Positions 25,968 through 33,728 of a stretch of DNA of 64,000 bases are shown here, in pieces. Under the pieces are notes generated by a model, which did no database searches, was not told the origin of the DNA, and saw only the letters and a list, made by a program, of their open reading frames with translations. Position 1 is the stretch's first letter; every line of letters starts with the position of its first letter. Location of the stretch: NCBI GenBank assembly GCA_963816435.1, contig CAWFKS010000020.1:186001-250000 (forward strand). The letters are read 5' to 3'. The position numbers were made by a program, and so were the translations under genes. This DNA comes from CAWFKS01 sp963816435 (GTDB taxonomy: Bacteria > Pseudomonadota > Alphaproteobacteria > Rhizobiales > Rhizobiaceae).

Positions 25968-26285
25968 TCAGCGCCGTGTCAGCACTGCGGCAAGGAAGCC
26001 GACGCCGGCTGCCAGCGCCAGCGCCTTCAGCGGCTTTTCGCGCACCGCCTCGATGAGCTGCCGCTCGGCATCCTCCGCATTCGTGCGGATGCCTTCCATG
26101 GCGACTTCGCCCTGGGCGCGGAGCTGTTCGGCGCTGCCCTTCGCGGCCTGGCGCGCGGTCTTGCCGGTCGAGGCGAGGTGCTTGGTCAGTTGCGAAATGT
26201 CTTCCCGGAGACGCGCGATCTCGGCTTCCAAGTCCTTGGCGGCGGTCTCGGGCTTGGCGTCCTTGTCGGACGACGCGGTGGCCAT
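25968..26285 (-). CDS. YqjD/ElaB-like (DUF883) protein
   Basis: A 105-residue protein: a Lys/Asp-rich N-terminus, a long amphipathic coiled-coil-like helix (AKDLEAEIARLREDISQLTK) and a C-terminal hydrophobic anchor (PLKALALAAGVGFLAAVLTRR minus its last residue). This is the layout of DUF883 proteins, which are inner-membrane anchored and bind ribosomes in E. coli. The ATG at 26285 follows AAGGAGAGG. It is the first gene of the pair with the YqjE-like protein. Confidence 0.82.
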   Translation of the reverse strand: MATASSDKDAKPETAAKDLEAEIARLREDISQLTKHLASTGKTARQAAKGSAEQLRAQGEVAMEGIRTNAEDAERQLIEAVREKPLKALALAAGVGFLAAVLTRR

Positions 26286-26750
26286 GATGCCTCTCCTTTT
26301 CCGTTTTCCTGCGGGCCGGTTGGCACGCGGGGGCTTTCGGAGGCCATGAAAATGCGTTTCGCCGGCCAAGTCCAGACCGGAATTGGCCGGCACTGGCGCC
26401 GCAAGGCCTCCCGCGCTGCGGTCGCCAGACAAAAAGAAAGCCGGCTGTGCGCCGGCTTTGAGATGGAATGCGGCGCGGGGGGCGTCACAGCATTCCGCGA
26501 TTGCAGGCCGACTTGGGGGGCGATTGGAGGGGGATGCGGCCGGCAACCTGGCTCTCGAACGCTCCATCAGCGACAAGGTTCCGGAAGACGAACGCTTTTT
26601 TCAATTTTTTTTTCGTCTGCACCGAAGCCGCCGGAAACCGAGCACTGAAGGGGTTCAAAGCGACAGCCGAATGTAGCCGGTGGAACCGAATCCGCCCGCT
26701 GCCGTTGTTGGACAAGTCGCGCGCAATGAGAACGAGGAGGAGTTCCCGGG
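26286..26750. other. gene-poor 465-base intergenic region
   Basis: No credible coding frame was found. The region has lower GC and longer A/T runs than its surroundings, including a double T-tract near 26596-26616. It contains the DUF883 gene's upstream region and a strong intrinsic terminator oriented on the minus strand at 26431-26459. The 76-codon minus frame at 26485-26715 has no recognisable features. Confidence 0.6.
26431..26459 (-). terminator. orphan intrinsic terminator on the minus strand
   Basis: Read on the minus strand: AAAGCCGGC, loop GCACA, GCCGGCTTT, then CTTTTT. The 9-bp stem followed by a T-run is a canonical Rho-independent terminator, yet no annotated minus-strand gene ends upstream of it (the nearest is more than 1 kb away). 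It therefore suggests an unannotated minus-strand transcript starting between about 26470 and 26740, possibly an sRNA. Confidence 0.7.
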
Positions 26751-26924
26751 ATGATTACGCAAATGGCACGCCTCGAAAATGCCGCGCGGCTGGCGATGGG
26801 CGTCGAGGAACCCTCCGACCCGCTGCCACCCGGCCCGAATTACGGCCCGTTCGGTTATTTCCGTCTTGGCATTCTGGTATTCGCCCTGCTGATTGTCGCG
26901 CTTCTCGTCTACACCTTTGTTTAA
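26751..26924 (+). CDS. 57-residue single-pass membrane protein
   Basis: A short frame starting MITQMARLENAARLAMG and ending in one strongly hydrophobic helix (LGILVFALLIVALLVYTFV). AGGAGG lies about ten bases upstream of the ATG. Codon choice resembles the neighbours, and the layout (acidic, proline-rich soluble head, one C-terminal helix) is that of many small inner-membrane proteins of Hyphomicrobiales. No function is recognised. Confidence 0.6.
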   Translation: MITQMARLENAARLAMGVEEPSDPLPPGPNYGPFGYFRLGILVFALLIVALLVYTFV

Positions 26925-27265
26925 CGGCGGCGGGCGGTCTCGAAGTCGTCCATGGCAACGGCGATCGGAACCTAATCGCCCTTCGCGCCGTTCGGGCGCC
27001 AAACGAGAGATCGTCCACGTGATGCATGCCGCCGTTCCCGCGCACCCCTTCTACCGACCGCACGGACGGGAAAGTTTTGCGCGCCGTGGCGCCACGGCAA
27101 AGCCTGAATTGCGCCGGACATCACATCATTGCAGACCATGGGCCGCCATCGCACCCTCCGGTGCGGCATCATCCTGCGCCGTTGCCCCCGCATCGGGGTT
27201 CTTTCCGCAGCGGCAGGAAGGGTATAGAAACATGGAGGGGACATCTTCACCAATGGAGGTCAGTA
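26925..27265. other. 341-base intergenic region before the glycine-zipper gene
   Basis: No supported gene. Overlapping frames on both strands lack family signals. The last 40 bases carry the leader and a GGAGG ribosome-binding site of the lipoprotein gene at 27266. No clear promoter hexamers or operator repeats were recognised. Confidence 0.5.
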
Positions 27266-27544
27266 ATGAAGAAGTTTGTTAGTGCCATTGCCGGGCTTGC
27301 TGCTGTCTTGATGGTTGCCGGTTGCACCACCACCGAGCAGACGACGACGGCCGGTGCGCTCATCGGCGGCGCCACGGGCGCGGCGTTGTCCGGCGGCGAC
27401 GCCGGCGCGATCGCCATCGGCGCGCTGGTCGGCGGTGCAGGCGGCTACTATCTCGGCCGCTCGCAGGAGCGTCAGGGCTATTGCAAGTATCGCGACAAGC
27501 ACGGCCGCATCTTCTACGACCACTGCCCGGGCTACTGGAACTAG
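27266..27544 (+). CDS. glycine-zipper outer-membrane lipoprotein
   Basis: A 92-residue precursor with an N-terminal lipoprotein signal: MKKFVSAIAGLAAVLMVAG followed by Cys, with VAGC as the lipobox. Acylation at this Cys and transport to the envelope are expected. The middle is a Gly/Ala-rich zipper (ALIGGATGAALSGGDAGAIA, IGALVGGAGGYYLG) of the type that inserts in or associates with membranes (SlyB/Rick_17kDa-like). The C-terminus is Tyr- and charge-rich. GGAGG precedes the ATG. A strong terminator follows 25 bases after the stop, so it is probably monocistronic. Confidence 0.86.
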   Translation: MKKFVSAIAGLAAVLMVAGCTTTEQTTTAGALIGGATGAALSGGDAGAIAIGALVGGAGGYYLGRSQERQGYCKYRDKHGRIFYDHCPGYWN

Positions 27545-27568
27545 GCGATCCGCTTCGGTCGCAAACAG

Positions 27569-27594
27569 ACAGGGGAGCCTTGCGGCTCCCCTGT
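27569..27594 (+). terminator. intrinsic terminator after the glycine-zipper gene
   Basis: ACAGGGGAGCC, loop TTGC, GGCTCCCCTGT forms an 11-bp stem followed by TTTCGTCT. It ends the lipoprotein transcript. The same hairpin lies 58 bases downstream of xylG on the opposite strand and could stop both. Confidence 0.85.
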
Positions 27595-27651
27595 TTTCGT
27601 CTGGTCGTCTGGTGCGGCCTGCCGGAGGAGGATCGAACCCGACAAAGCGGA

Positions 27652-28428
27652 TCACGCCATGGTGACGGCACCTGGTCCCGGAATTCCCTGCGGCGGGCAT
27701 TTTCCCGCGATGATCATGCCGAGCAGGTCGTCCTCCGACACCTCGTCGACCTTGACCGTGCCGACCAGCTGGCCGTTCTTCATCACGTTGGCGCGGTCGC
27801 ACAGCGTCTTCACCTGATGGATGTCGTGGTCGATCAGGAAGATGCCGATCCCTTCCGACTTCAGCTGCTGGACGAGTTCCGCCACCATCCGCGTCTCCTG
27901 GACGCCGAGCGCGGCGGTCGGCTCGTCCATGATCAGGATCCGGGCGTTGAAATAGACCGCACGCGCAATTGCGACCGACTGCCGCTGGCCGCCGGACAGT
28001 CCGGAGACCGGCGTGTGGAAGCGGCGGAAGTTCGGGTTGAGGCGGCCCATCACCTTGCGGGTTTCGGCCTCCATGCGCGCGTCGTCGAGCAGGCCGACGC
28101 TCGTCACCAGTTCGCGACCGAGGAACAGGTTCGAGGCGGCGTCCAGATTGTCGGCGAGCGCCAGATACTGGTAGATGGTCTCGATCTGGTAGTTCCGCGC
28201 ATCGCGCGGATTGTTGATCGTCGCCTTCTCGCCATTGATGTAGATGTCGCCGCCGTCGCGCGGCAGCGCGCCCGACAGCATCTTCATCAGCACCGACTTG
28301 CCGGCGCCGTTGTGGCCGAGCACGCCCACCACCTCGCCGGGATAGAGGTCGAAGCTGACATGGTCGACGGCATGGATGCCGCCGAACGATTTCTGCATCT
28401 CGCGCAGTTCAACGAGCGGCACAGCCAT
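27652..28428 (-). CDS. xylG: xylose ABC transporter, ATP-binding protein XylG
   Basis: Powers sugar import. At 258 residues it has a single ABC domain, unlike the two-domain E. coli XylG; single-domain XylG/FrcA-type ATPases are usual in rhizobia. Motifs are Walker A GHNGAGKSVLMKML, signature SGLSGGQRQSVAIARAV, Walker B ILIMDEPTAALG and switch His in FLIDHDIHQV. MAVPLVELREMQKSFGG at 28428 opens the domain. It is the third gene of xylF-xylH-xylG, two bases after xylH. A fructose (FrcA) role is the main alternative; the XylF and XylH partners favour xylose. Confidence 0.87.
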   Translation of the reverse strand: MAVPLVELREMQKSFGGIHAVDHVSFDLYPGEVVGVLGHNGAGKSVLMKMLSGALPRDGGDIYINGEKATINNPRDARNYQIETIYQYLALADNLDAASNLFLGRELVTSVGLLDDARMEAETRKVMGRLNPNFRRFHTPVSGLSGGQRQSVAIARAVYFNARILIMDEPTAALGVQETRMVAELVQQLKSEGIGIFLIDHDIHQVKTLCDRANVMKNGQLVGTVKVDEVSEDDLLGMIIAGKCPPQGIPGPGAVTMA

Positions 28429-28430
28429 GA

Positions 28431-29729
28431 TCAGACTCCCGTGCGGCGGCGATAGATGATGTCGATGAGCACGGCGACGACAAGAACCGAGCCGACGACG
28501 ATGTTCTGGAACGGAGCATCGACGCCGACCATGGCCATGCCGGACTGCAGGCTCTGCATGATCAAAGCGCCGAGGATGGCGCCGTAGATCGTGCCGACGC
28601 CTCCCGCGAGCGCGGTGCCGCCGATGACGGCCGCGGCGATCACCCGGAGCTCGTCCAGCGTGCCGATGTCGTTGGAATGAAAGGTCTGGCGTGCCGAGGC
28701 GACCACCGCCGACAGCGCGCACAGCAGGCCCATGACGGCGAACACCTTCACCGTAAGGAACCGCGTGTTGATGCCGGCGAGCTCCGAGGCCTCGGGATTG
28801 CCGCCGGTCGCGAAGATGTAGCGGCCGAACCGCGTGCGCCGCGCCACCAGCGTCATGACGATCGCCACGACGATCAGCACCAGCACCGAGATCGGCAGGC
28901 CGTAGCCGGCCACCAGCCCCTTCGGCATCACCTCGCCGCGTGCCTCGAAGATGCGCTGCAGCCGCGCCGTCGGGATTTCGTAGGCGTTGAGGACCGCGAC
29001 GAACCCGAGGATGGCGGCCGCGATGATCGCGCCGATCACCACTTCTGCCCACACCGGCTTGACCGGGAAGTCGTGCTTCACCTTGGTGCGGCGCGACTGG
29101 AACTGCACGTAGAGCGCGCCGGCGATGGCCAGTGCGGCGAACACCCAGCTCCAGGTCTCGCCCAGCGTGCCGTTGATGCCGCCGAACAGCTGGAAATTCT
29201 TGTCGAGCGGGCCGATCGTCTGGCCGCTCGTCAGGTACCAGGCGACGTTGCGCCAGACCAGCAGGCCGCCCAGCGTCACGATGAAGGCGGGAATGGAAAG
29301 ATAGCCGATCAGCCAGCCCTGGAAGCCGCCGATGACCAGCCCCGTGACGATGCCGACAAGGATCGCGATCGGCATGGTCGCGGGATTGTTGAGGCCGAAG
29401 CCCAGCCAGTCCGGCAGCACCAGCGTCTGCACCATCGCCATCATCGCCGAGCAGGTCGCCAGCAGCGATCCGACCGACAGGTCGATGTTGCGGGTGACGA
29501 TGACGAACACCATGCCCGTCGCCATGATCGCCACGGAGGCGGTCTGGATCGTCAGGTTGAAGATGTTGCGCGGCGTCAGGAAACGCCCCTCGGTCAGCAG
29601 GCTGAAGATCACGCAGATCAGCACGAAGGCGCCGAGCATGCCGAGCAGGCGCATGTCGATTTCGAGGGCGGCGAAGAAGTTGCGCGGCCGCGTCGCGGGC
29701 GCACTCACTGCTTGCGATGTGTCGGTCAT
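28431..29729 (-). CDS. xylH: xylose ABC transporter, permease XylH
   Basis: A 432-residue inner-membrane permease of the BPD_transp_2 class. Its length fits XylH (shorter RbsC/FrcC-type permeases are around 330-360). It contains MATGMVFVIVTRNIDLSVGS, the loop characteristic of sugar permeases, plus FIVTLGGLLVWRN and a C-terminal AAAVIGGTALAGGVGTIYGA. The middle holds an extra pair of helices typical of XylH. It lies between xylF (90 bases, with a stem-loop) and xylG. Confidence 0.9.
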   Translation of the reverse strand: MTDTSQAVSAPATRPRNFFAALEIDMRLLGMLGAFVLICVIFSLLTEGRFLTPRNIFNLTIQTASVAIMATGMVFVIVTRNIDLSVGSLLATCSAMMAMVQTLVLPDWLGFGLNNPATMPIAILVGIVTGLVIGGFQGWLIGYLSIPAFIVTLGGLLVWRNVAWYLTSGQTIGPLDKNFQLFGGINGTLGETWSWVFAALAIAGALYVQFQSRRTKVKHDFPVKPVWAEVVIGAIIAAAILGFVAVLNAYEIPTARLQRIFEARGEVMPKGLVAGYGLPISVLVLIVVAIVMTLVARRTRFGRYIFATGGNPEASELAGINTRFLTVKVFAVMGLLCALSAVVASARQTFHSNDIGTLDELRVIAAAVIGGTALAGGVGTIYGAILGALIMQSLQSGMAMVGVDAPFQNIVVGSVLVVAVLIDIIYRRRTGV

Positions 29730-29758
29730 GACCGCGGTCCGGGTGAGAGATGTGCAAA

Positions 29759-29786
29759 CGTCCCCACCCCTTGCGGGATGGGGACG
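29759..29786 (-). promoter_or_regulatory. stem-loop between xylF and xylH
   Basis: CGTCCCCA...TGGGGACG, extended by three further G-C pairs across one mismatch, around a short loop. There is no T-run. In binding-protein operons such stems stabilise the 3' end of the binding-protein message and lower expression of the permease; that is the inferred role. Confidence 0.55.
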
Positions 29787-29819
29787 TCGATTAGGTCGCG
29801 GGAAACAAGGTTTCCGGTC

Positions 29820-30857
29820 TTAGTTGCAGGGCGCGGGGCCGTTCGAAACGCCCTGGCACAGATCGTCCTTGCTGATCCAGCCGGCGTCCACCACGACACT
29901 GAGATTGTCCTTGGTGATCGGAACCGGCTTCAGGAACATCGCGGTCATCTTCGTGCCGGAGGGCGAGGTCCACTCCTGCGTGCCCTCGATGTCGGACATC
30001 TTGGTGCCGTCGGCCAGCTTGGCGGCGATCTCGCCGGCATTCTTGCCGAGTTCGCGGGCGTCCTTCCACACGCTGACGGTCTGCGTGCCCTTGGCGATGC
30101 GGTTCAGCGCGGCGTGGTCGCCGTCCTGGCCCGACACCGGCACCTGGCCGGCCATGCCCTGGGCAGCCAGCGCGGCGATGACGCCGCCGGCGGTGCCGTC
30201 GTTGGAGGCGACCACGGCATCGACCTTGTTGTCGTTGGCCGTCAGGATCTGCTCCATGTTGCGCTGCGCGTTGGCGGGCAGCCAGCCGTCGGTGTAGGCC
30301 TCGCCGACGATCTTGATGTCACCCTTGTCGATCGCGTCCTGCAGGACCTCCTGCTGGCCGCCGCGCAGGAAGTCGGCGTTCGGATCGGTGGGCGAGCCCT
30401 TGATCATCACGTAGTTGCCCTTGGGCTGCACGGCGTAGACGGCGCGGGCCTGCATGCGGCCCACCTCGACGTTGTCGAAGGTCAGGTAGAAGGCGCGCGA
30501 ATCCTCGATGAGACGGTCGTATGCGATGACCGGAACGCCTTCGTCGGCGGCCGACTGCACGGCCGGGATGATCGCCTGGGTGTCCTGGGCGAGCACGATC
30601 AGCGCGTCGACGCCCTGCGCCATCAGGCTCTCGACGTCGGAAAGCTGCTTGGCGGCCGACGACTGCGCGTCGGTCGACACGTAGGTGTCGCCATTGGCCT
30701 CGATCGCAGCCTTCATCGCCGCCTCGTCCGTCTTCCAGCGCTCTTCCTGGAAGTTGGACCACGACACGCCGATGGTCTTGCCTTCGGCCATTGCCGCCGA
30801 GGACAGGCTGACAGACAGCGCGACACCCGCCAGCATGGCGGTTGCGAAATGCTTCAT
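29820..30857 (-). CDS. xylF: D-xylose-binding periplasmic protein XylF
   Basis: The periplasmic binding protein of the importer; 345 residues with a signal peptide (MKHFATAMLAGVALSVSLS, cleaved after AMA). The type I periplasmic-binding fold shows KTIGVSWSNFQEERWKTDEA, DVESLMAQGVDALIVLAQD, VIAYDRLIEDSRAFYLTFDN, VVASNDGTAGGVIAALAAQG and VSGQDGDHAALNRIAKGTQT. These align throughout with E. coli XylF rather than RbsB. The gene is divergent from the ROK regulator, with a 21-bp palindrome in the shared 198-base region. Confidence 0.92.
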   Translation of the reverse strand: MKHFATAMLAGVALSVSLSSAAMAEGKTIGVSWSNFQEERWKTDEAAMKAAIEANGDTYVSTDAQSSAAKQLSDVESLMAQGVDALIVLAQDTQAIIPAVQSAADEGVPVIAYDRLIEDSRAFYLTFDNVEVGRMQARAVYAVQPKGNYVMIKGSPTDPNADFLRGGQQEVLQDAIDKGDIKIVGEAYTDGWLPANAQRNMEQILTANDNKVDAVVASNDGTAGGVIAALAAQGMAGQVPVSGQDGDHAALNRIAKGTQTVSVWKDARELGKNAGEIAAKLADGTKMSDIEGTQEWTSPSGTKMTAMFLKPVPITKDNLSVVVDAGWISKDDLCQGVSNGPAPCN

Positions 30858-30915
30858 GATTTCCTCCCTGCGCCGCGACGGCGCCTATTCAAAACGGTAG
30901 TAGCGGGCTCGACCG

Positions 30916-30936
30916 TTTTTTCGAGCCTCGAAAAAA
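30916..30936. promoter_or_regulatory. palindromic operator candidate between xylF and the ROK regulator gene
   Basis: Arms TTTTTTCGAG and CTCGAAAAAA are perfect inverted repeats around a single central C. T-tracts ending in CTCG-type cores are the layout expected of ROK (XylR/NagC) operators. A second, overlapping inverted repeat, GGCTCGA (30906-30912) with TCGAGCC (30921-30927), lies on its left flank. Position about 60 bases upstream of xylF and 120 upstream of the ROK gene suits control of both directions. Confidence 0.75.
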
Positions 30937-31055
30937 AGAATGACTCACACCCGCCCTTGTGTCAATCTCGTTTCTTGCGTCCATAGTGCCTGCACAGCCG
31001 GCCAAAATCAAAGCAATTTCGTCCGGCCGGCGGGACGCGGGGAGGAATTCGAGGC

Positions 31056-32307
31056 ATGACGGTCGGCGTTCGCCACGACGACTTGCGCAAGCGCAACCGC
31101 GCCATGGTCGATTGCCGCGGTCCGCAGGGCCGGCAGGCCTTCGCGCACCGAGATCGCGCGCACCACCGGCCTCAGCCACTCCACGATTTCGGCGATAGCC
31201 TCCGACCTGATCGCCGAGGGCATCCTGGTCGAGACCAAGTCGGCGGAGGCGCCGACGCTGCGCCGCGGCCGCCCGCAGATCGCGCTCGGGCTCAACCCCG
31301 ACGCCGCCTCCGTGGTCGCCGTCGTCCTCACCCTCAACCATTTCTCGGCCGCGCTGATCGACTATTCCGGGGCAGGTGGTGCGACGAGGAATCCTTCCGC
31401 CTGCCGACGCTGACCATGGCGCGCGCCGCGCTCGAGACGGTCCGTGGTCGAGGGCATCCGCCGCCTGCTCGAGCGGCAGGCCGGCGCGCGGAAGCGTCCG
31501 GCGCGCCTGACCCTGGCCGTGCAGGGCATCACCGATTCCGCCGCCACCACGCTGATGTGGTCGCCGATCACGCCCCACAACGACATTCCGTTCGGGCCGA
31601 TCCTCGAGGAGGCCTTCGGCGTCCCCTGCACCGTGCAGAACGACTGCAACATGATCGCGCTGGCGCTGAAGCGGCGGCCCGCGCACGAGGCGCAGCCCAA
31701 TTTCATCGCGGTGCTGCTGTCGAACGGCATCGGAATGGGCCTGATGCTGCGCGGCGAACTGTTCACCGGCACCCATTCCTCCGGCGGCGAGTTCGGCCAC
31801 ATGATCCACGTGCCCGACGGCGCGCTCTGCCGCTGCGGGCGACACGGCTGCATCGAGGCCTACGCCGGCAACTACGCGATCTGGCGCGCCGCCCGCGGCA
31901 ACGCCGACGCCGACATGCCGGTGGCCGACATCGGCGACGCCGACATGCGCACGCTGGCAGACGCCGCGCGCTCCCACGACGGGCCGGAGCGGCGGGCCTT
32001 CCTCAAGGCCGGCGAGGCGATCGGCTTCGGGCTGGGCAGCATCTTCGCGCTGTTCGATCCCGCGCCGGTGATCGTCGTCGGCGCCGGCGCATCGGCCTTC
32101 GACATCCTGGAGGCGCCGATCCGCGACGCCATCGCCCGCACCGCGGGCGGCCAGCACAGCGGTGCGATCTCGTTCGAGACCGAGGCCGACGAGGCGCCGC
32201 TCATTCGCGAAGGCTGTGCGCTCAACGCGCTGACCTTCGTCGACGCCGAGATCGTCGCCGGCAGCGCACAGCGCCTGACCGCCGGCGACAGGGAGGAGGT
32301 AGCATGA
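31056..32307 (+). CDS. ROK family transcriptional regulator, XylR-like (four insertions)
   Basis: A sugar-responsive repressor, about 415 residues after correction. It opens TVGVRHDDLRKRNRAMV; removing G at 31110 continues with IAAVRRAGRPSRTEIARTT and GLSHSTISAIASDLIAEGIL, the ROK winged helix. Further extra bases are at 31372 (G), 31379-31381 and 31443 (C). The sugar-kinase-like domain from 31444 is intact: QNDCNMIALAL, LLSNGIGMGLMLRGELFTG, and the zinc site GEFGHMIHVPDGALCRCGRH with GCIEAYAG. It is divergent from xylFHG, so xylose control is inferred. Its stop overlaps the next start (ATGA at 32304), tying it to the di-haem gene. Confidence 0.84.
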
Positions 32308-33728
32308 GGACCACACGCAAGACCGCTGCCGCACTGCTCGCCGCAGCGGCCATCACCGCGCTCGGCGCGGCGGGCGGACATGCCAGTCCGTGGGACGAGA
32401 AAGTCATCACCAAGCATGTCGACCAGTCGGAGCTTGCCGGTCCGCTCGACGCCGCGGCGCTGAAGCGGCTGCGCGACGAGGGCGAGCGCCTGTTCACCGG
32501 GCGCTTCACCGAACTCGACGGCGCCGGACGGCCGCTGGCCACGCAGGCGATCATCCCGACCAAGCGCCGCCGCCCGGCCGAAAACACCTTCGTGCGCACC
32601 CACGGCATGGACGCCAACTCCTGCGCCTCCTGCCACAACGAGCCGGTGGCCGGCGGCTCCGGCTCCTTCGTCACCAACGTCTTCGTGTCGGAGGGCTTCG
32701 AAAGCGCCGACTTCGACAGTCTGGACCCGCAATTTTCCAACGAGCGCGGCACCAACCATCTGTTCGGCTCCGGCCTGATCGAGCTGCTGGCGCGCGAGAT
32801 GACCGCCGACCTGCAGGCGATCCGCTCCAGGGCGCTGGCCGACGCCCGCGTGAAGGGCGAGCAGGTGAAGGCCGAACTGGTCTCCAAGGGCGTGCATTTC
32901 GGCACCGTCACCGCCATGCCCGACGGCATGCTCGACATCAACGGCATCGAGGGCGTCGACGCCGATCTCGTCGTGCGGCCGTTCAGCCAGAAGGGCGTGA
33001 TGACGTCGCTGCGCCAGTTCTCCATCAACGCCCTCAACCAGCACACCGGCATGGAGGCGACGGAGCGCTTCGGCGCGCGCTGGACCGGCGTCCACGATTT
33101 CGACGGCGACGACCATCCCGACGAATTGAGCGAGGGCGACGTCTCCGCGCTCGTCGCCTGGCAGGCCGGGCTGAAGCCGCCGGGCCGCATGGTGCCCGAC
33201 GATCCCGAGTGGCAGCAGGCCGCAGCGCACGGCGAGGACGTCTTCAACGCGCTCGGCTGCCAGTCCTGCCATATCGAGGCGCTGCCGCTGAAATCGCTCG
33301 ACTTCGCCGACCCCGGCCCGGTCGACATGGCCGGCACGCTGCGCGCCGGCGAGGCGCCGCAGGCGATCTACGACCTGTCGCTGCTCGACTGGGCCAGGGA
33401 CCTCAAGCGCAACGACAAGGGCGAGGTGATGGTGCCGCTGTTCGGCGACCTCAAGCGCCACGTCATCGCCGACCAGCAGGTCGCCGCCCTCGGCAACGAG
33501 CTGCTGGCCCAGCGCTTCGTCGAGCGCAACGTCTTCATGACGGCGGAACTGTGGGGCGTCGGCTCGACCGAGCCCTACGGCCATCGCAACGACCTGACGA
33601 CGCTCGATTCGGTGATCCGCGCCCATGGCGGCGAGGGTCGTGCGTCGCGCGACGCCTACATCGCTTCCGGGGAAGACGACCGCGACGCGCTGATCGCCTT
33701 CCTCAAGACACTGGTGGTAGAGCCATGA
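32304..33728 (+). CDS. secreted di-haem oxidoreductase (DHOR/COG3488-like cytochrome)
   Basis: A 474-residue exported protein with a signal peptide (MRTTRKTAAALLAAAAITAL, cleaved near HAS-PW). Two c-type haem sites are present: CASCH (Cys107, Cys110, His111) and CQSCH (Cys319, Cys322, His323). The spacing and sequence fit the di-haem oxidoreductase / thiol-oxidoreductase-like family rather than classical cytochrome c peroxidase. DFDGDDHPDE (about 265-274) resembles a calcium loop. The ATG has GGGAGGAGG upstream and overlaps the ROK stop; its own stop overlaps the CRTAC1 start. Its redox partner and substrate are unknown. Confidence 0.85.
   Translation: MRTTRKTAAALLAAAAITALGAAGGHASPWDEKVITKHVDQSELAGPLDAAALKRLRDEGERLFTGRFTELDGAGRPLATQAIIPTKRRRPAENTFVRTHGMDANSCASCHNEPVAGGSGSFVTNVFVSEGFESADFDSLDPQFSNERGTNHLFGSGLIELLAREMTADLQAIRSRALADARVKGEQVKAELVSKGVHFGTVTAMPDGMLDINGIEGVDADLVVRPFSQKGVMTSLRQFSINALNQHTGMEATERFGARWTGVHDFDGDDHPDELSEGDVSALVAWQAGLKPPGRMVPDDPEWQQAAAHGEDVFNALGCQSCHIEALPLKSLDFADPGPVDMAGTLRAGEAPQAIYDLSLLDWARDLKRNDKGEVMVPLFGDLKRHVIADQQVAALGNELLAQRFVERNVFMTAELWGVGSTEPYGHRNDLTTLDSVIRAHGGEGRASRDAYIASGEDDRDALIAFLKTLVVEP

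Noticed and set aside
25499..26285. Prophage hint from the holin-superfamily name
   Set aside because: Neighbour is a DUF883 (YqjD-like) gene, the normal cellular pairing; no lysin, portal, terminase, integrase or repressor is present in the window.
26485..26715. 76-codon minus-strand frame upstream of the orphan terminator
   Set aside because: No ribosome-binding site, no hydrophobic or domain pattern, and biased by the T-tracts; a non-coding transcript is the better explanation.
27652..30857. Fructose importer frcBCA instead of xylFHG
   Set aside because: The permease is 432 residues (XylH length) and the binding protein matches XylF along its length; only the ATPase fits both.
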